Of a stretch of 64,000 bases of DNA, positions 62,465 through 64,000 are shown piece after piece. The position numbers and the translations under genes are program-made. The stretch comes from Flavobacterium poyangense. GTDB taxonomy: Bacteria > Bacteroidota > Bacteroidia > Flavobacteriales > Flavobacteriaceae. The stretch's first letter is position 1, and each line of letters begins with the position of its first letter. Under the pieces are notes generated by a model. It was given only the letters and a program-made list of their open reading frames with translations, did not search any database and had not been told where the DNA came from. The stretch spans positions 1 to 64,000 of the forward strand of contig NZ_JAALLN010000022.1 of NCBI RefSeq assembly GCF_011751075.1. Direction: 5' to 3'.

Positions 62465-62577
62465 TGTTGTTAGTTGTTTGATGTAAGATGTGAAATGTGA
62501 GATGTTGGTTTGGAAGTGATCTTGCATCTCACATTTTACATCTCACATTTCACATCTCACAATTTACAACCAACAAC
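62465..62577. repeat. Inverted and 14-bp tandem repeat, catctcacattt family
   Basis: The right arm holds 2.6 tandem copies of a 14-bp unit catctcacatttya (from 62,525). The left arm gatgtgaaatgtgagatg (about 62,487-62,504) is complementary to it. Outer ttgttagttg (62,467-62,476) pairs with caaccaacaac near 62,567-62,577. It lies between convergent genes and probably forms a large stem-loop that also serves as a transcription end. Confidence 0.85.
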
Positions 62578-62586
62578 CTGAGTTAG

Positions 62587-64000
62587 CTACTCATTAAACG
62601 GTCGAACCTGCTTGATGTATAAATCCCTGTTTTCTCCAACAATTTTGAATTCAATATCTACGGGGTGGAACGCATTTTTTCTCCAATAACGATACATTTT
62701 GGTTTCAATTTTATTGCTGACAAGAAAAAGGTTGCTGATTTCTTTTCGGGTCAGTAAGGGGTCGTTGTTGTTTAAATTAGAGTTAGAGGTATAATCCACA
62801 TCAAAATCGTCTGTACCGGTTCCGGTATTGAAATGATAGATTACAAACTGTTCGCAAACTTCTCCTTTTTCGGGTTTTACAACCGAGTTTTCTCCTTTTT
62901 GTACATTTACTGTAATTCCTGCAAAATTTTCTCTGAAAATATTTTTTGTGATGATGACGCCATTCGCCAGTTCATCGGGAAAAGAACGATGTACCAGAAC
63001 ACCCATAGCAATACTTTGCTGATCTATTCCAAAAAGTTCTCTCTCCATGTAGGCAGCTTCATTCCAGGTGCTTGCCCACACTTGTTTGATGGCTTTTTCA
63101 AAAGTTTTAATACTATCGCCCTTAATTCCGGTTTTTGAATCGTATAGTCCGGCACCATTAAAGTCATCCATGTCTTCTGCATTTGTTGAAGATCGGAATC
63201 TGAAATTTTTAAAAGACGCATTTTTAAAGGTTTGATCGAGTTTGACGATTAATTCAGGATTAATAGGCTCCTTCTTGATCGCATCTCGTATTTTTTTCAG
63301 TTGTTTATTGATCCATTGTATTGAATCCTTGTTCGGATAGCTTAAAAGCTCCTGTATTAAAGGTGAAATTGATTTTTTTGAGATGTGACTGGTATAGAAA
63401 TAGAGCGGTATGGCGTGTGCATTCTCCGGTGTTTTAAACGAAAGTTCTTTTGAAATAGCAATCAAATAAGACATGTTTTGCGCTTTTGAGCCAATAGAAT
63501 TTACTCCTTTTTTGTGGATTTTTTCCAAGTCAACCAAATCAGTGACACTATTGTCAACGATTAATTTTTTCTTTTTCTTGAGTGTCTTTGAAGTTATTTT
63601 TTTAGTAGATTCTTTGATGTAAAAGGTATCAATCGCAATCTTTAGCTCTACTTTTTTGGTCATTAATTTGGTGATATTGGGATCCTTAAAAACAGTGGTA
63701 TAAGCCATAATCGGAATCTTTCTGTTTTTGCCTAGCAAGACCAAATGGCTCAACGGAGTTTGTAATTCGTTTACAATAATGCCCCTAACATTGGGTAAAA
63801 CATCCGGAGTTCCGTCCAGAATAATAATTTCGTCGGGATTAGGAGTTGTAGTTGCTAATTCTTTGATTTTATATTGTTTTAAAATTCCAACATTACTTCC
63901 CGAAACCACTTCCTGATACCTAAGCTCGTTAAAAATAAAGTTGGATTTGACGCACGGAATTTTAAATTTATTTTCCTGAAACCATTCCAGTTTTTGTGGG
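62587..64000 (-). CDS. PEP/pyruvate-binding domain protein, 5' end outside the window
   Basis: The reading frame is open from the stop at 62,587 to the window edge (at least 471 codons), so the GTG at 63,909 is not the true start. A swivelling phosphohistidine-like segment (IILDGTPDVLPNVRGIIVNE, TPLSHLVLLGKNRKIPIMAY) is followed by a PPDK/PEP-synthase ATP-grasp part (FRSSTNAEDMDDFNGAGLYD, KAIKQVWASTWNEAAYME, and the end LYIKQVRPFNE). The order, swivel-like domain before nucleotide-binding domain, is reversed relative to canonical PEP synthase. Role unknown; a rearranged dikinase or phosphotransferase is likely. Confidence 0.82.
   Translation of the reverse strand, partial: PQKLEWFQENKFKIPCVKSNFIFNELRYQEVVSGSNVGILKQYKIKELATTTPNPDEIIILDGTPDVLPNVRGIIVNELQTPLSHLVLLGKNRKIPIMAYTTVFKDPNITKLMTKKVELKIAIDTFYIKESTKKITSKTLKKKKKLIVDNSVTDLVDLEKIHKKGVNSIGSKAQNMSYLIAISKELSFKTPENAHAIPLYFYTSHISKKSISPLIQELLSYPNKDSIQWINKQLKKIRDAIKKEPINPELIVKLDQTFKNASFKNFRFRSSTNAEDMDDFNGAGLYDSKTGIKGDSIKTFEKAIKQVWASTWNEAAYMERELFGIDQQSIAMGVLVHRSFPDELANGVIITKNIFRENFAGITVNVQKGENSVVKPEKGEVCEQFVIYHFNTGTGTDDFDVDYTSNSNLNNNDPLLTRKEISNLFLVSNKIETKMYRYWRKNAFHPVDIEFKIVGENRDLYIKQVRPFNE

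Noticed and set aside
1..64000. tRNA, rRNA, riboswitch or insertion sequence
   Set aside because: Reading all gaps showed no cloverleaf, no rRNA core sequence, no recognised riboswitch aptamer and no transposase-like frame. A covariance-model search would settle small RNAs.

Overview
The window is AT-rich DNA from a member of the Bacteroidota, most likely a Flavobacterium. Three things point there: paired SusC/SusD outer-membrane genes, a GldI-type gliding-motility lipoprotein, and promoters of the Bacteroidota type (TTG, about 20 bp, TAnnTTTG). Many of the secreted proteins are lipoproteins with Bacteroidota-style signal sequences. No rRNA, tRNA, CRISPR array, insertion sequence or phage gene was recognised.

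Layout. Positions 1-14,900 hold mostly ordinary chromosomal genes on the minus strand: an M61 peptidase, membrane proteins (AqpZ-like aquaporin, GlsB-like, DoxX-like, EamA, ClC), a four-gene operon nrnA-gldI-PPIase-PPIase, RidA, and a cbpA-cbpM chaperone pair. Positions 14,900-22,900 hold guaA, a LysM/periplasmic-binding fusion, an OsmC protein, a small XRE regulator and an S41 peptidase. Positions 23,200-56,600 form one large carbohydrate-utilisation region. Positions 56,900-64,000 return to core genes (pyrG, yidC) plus a few poorly known ones, and end in a PEP/pyruvate-binding protein gene cut by the window edge.

The carbohydrate region has three transcription units. Unit 1 (minus, 31,134-23,227) is SusC-SusD-DUF3472-GH109-like, with a divergent CBM9-like gene. 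Unit 2 (minus, 48,819-32,758) is SusC-SusD-arylsulfotransferase-like-dihaem cytochrome c-GH123/DUF6067-like-DUF5107/TPR-M1 peptidase. Unit 3 (plus, 51,117-56,599) is GHMP sugar kinase-nucleotidyltransferase-sugar MFS transporter-NagB/LmbE fusion. A LacI-family regulator (49,843-50,883) is divergent from unit 3. Upstream of each unit lies an almost identical module of two TGTGYTCGARCACA-like palindromes with centres 22-23 bp apart, followed by a promoter with fixed geometry (TTG, 20 bp, TAnTTTCG). This ties about 30 kb into one probable regulon. The enzymes suggest use of an N-acetylgalactosamine- or other amino-sugar-rich glycan or glycoprotein, with a 1-phosphate kinase/nucleotidyltransferase route beside the NagB route. 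That substrate and pathway are inference.

A second theme is the intergenic DNA. Most gaps over about 200 bp contain nested inverted repeats, tandem repeats or REP-like palindromes. One family of about 100 bp has three full copies whose arms differ between copies yet remain complementary within each copy.
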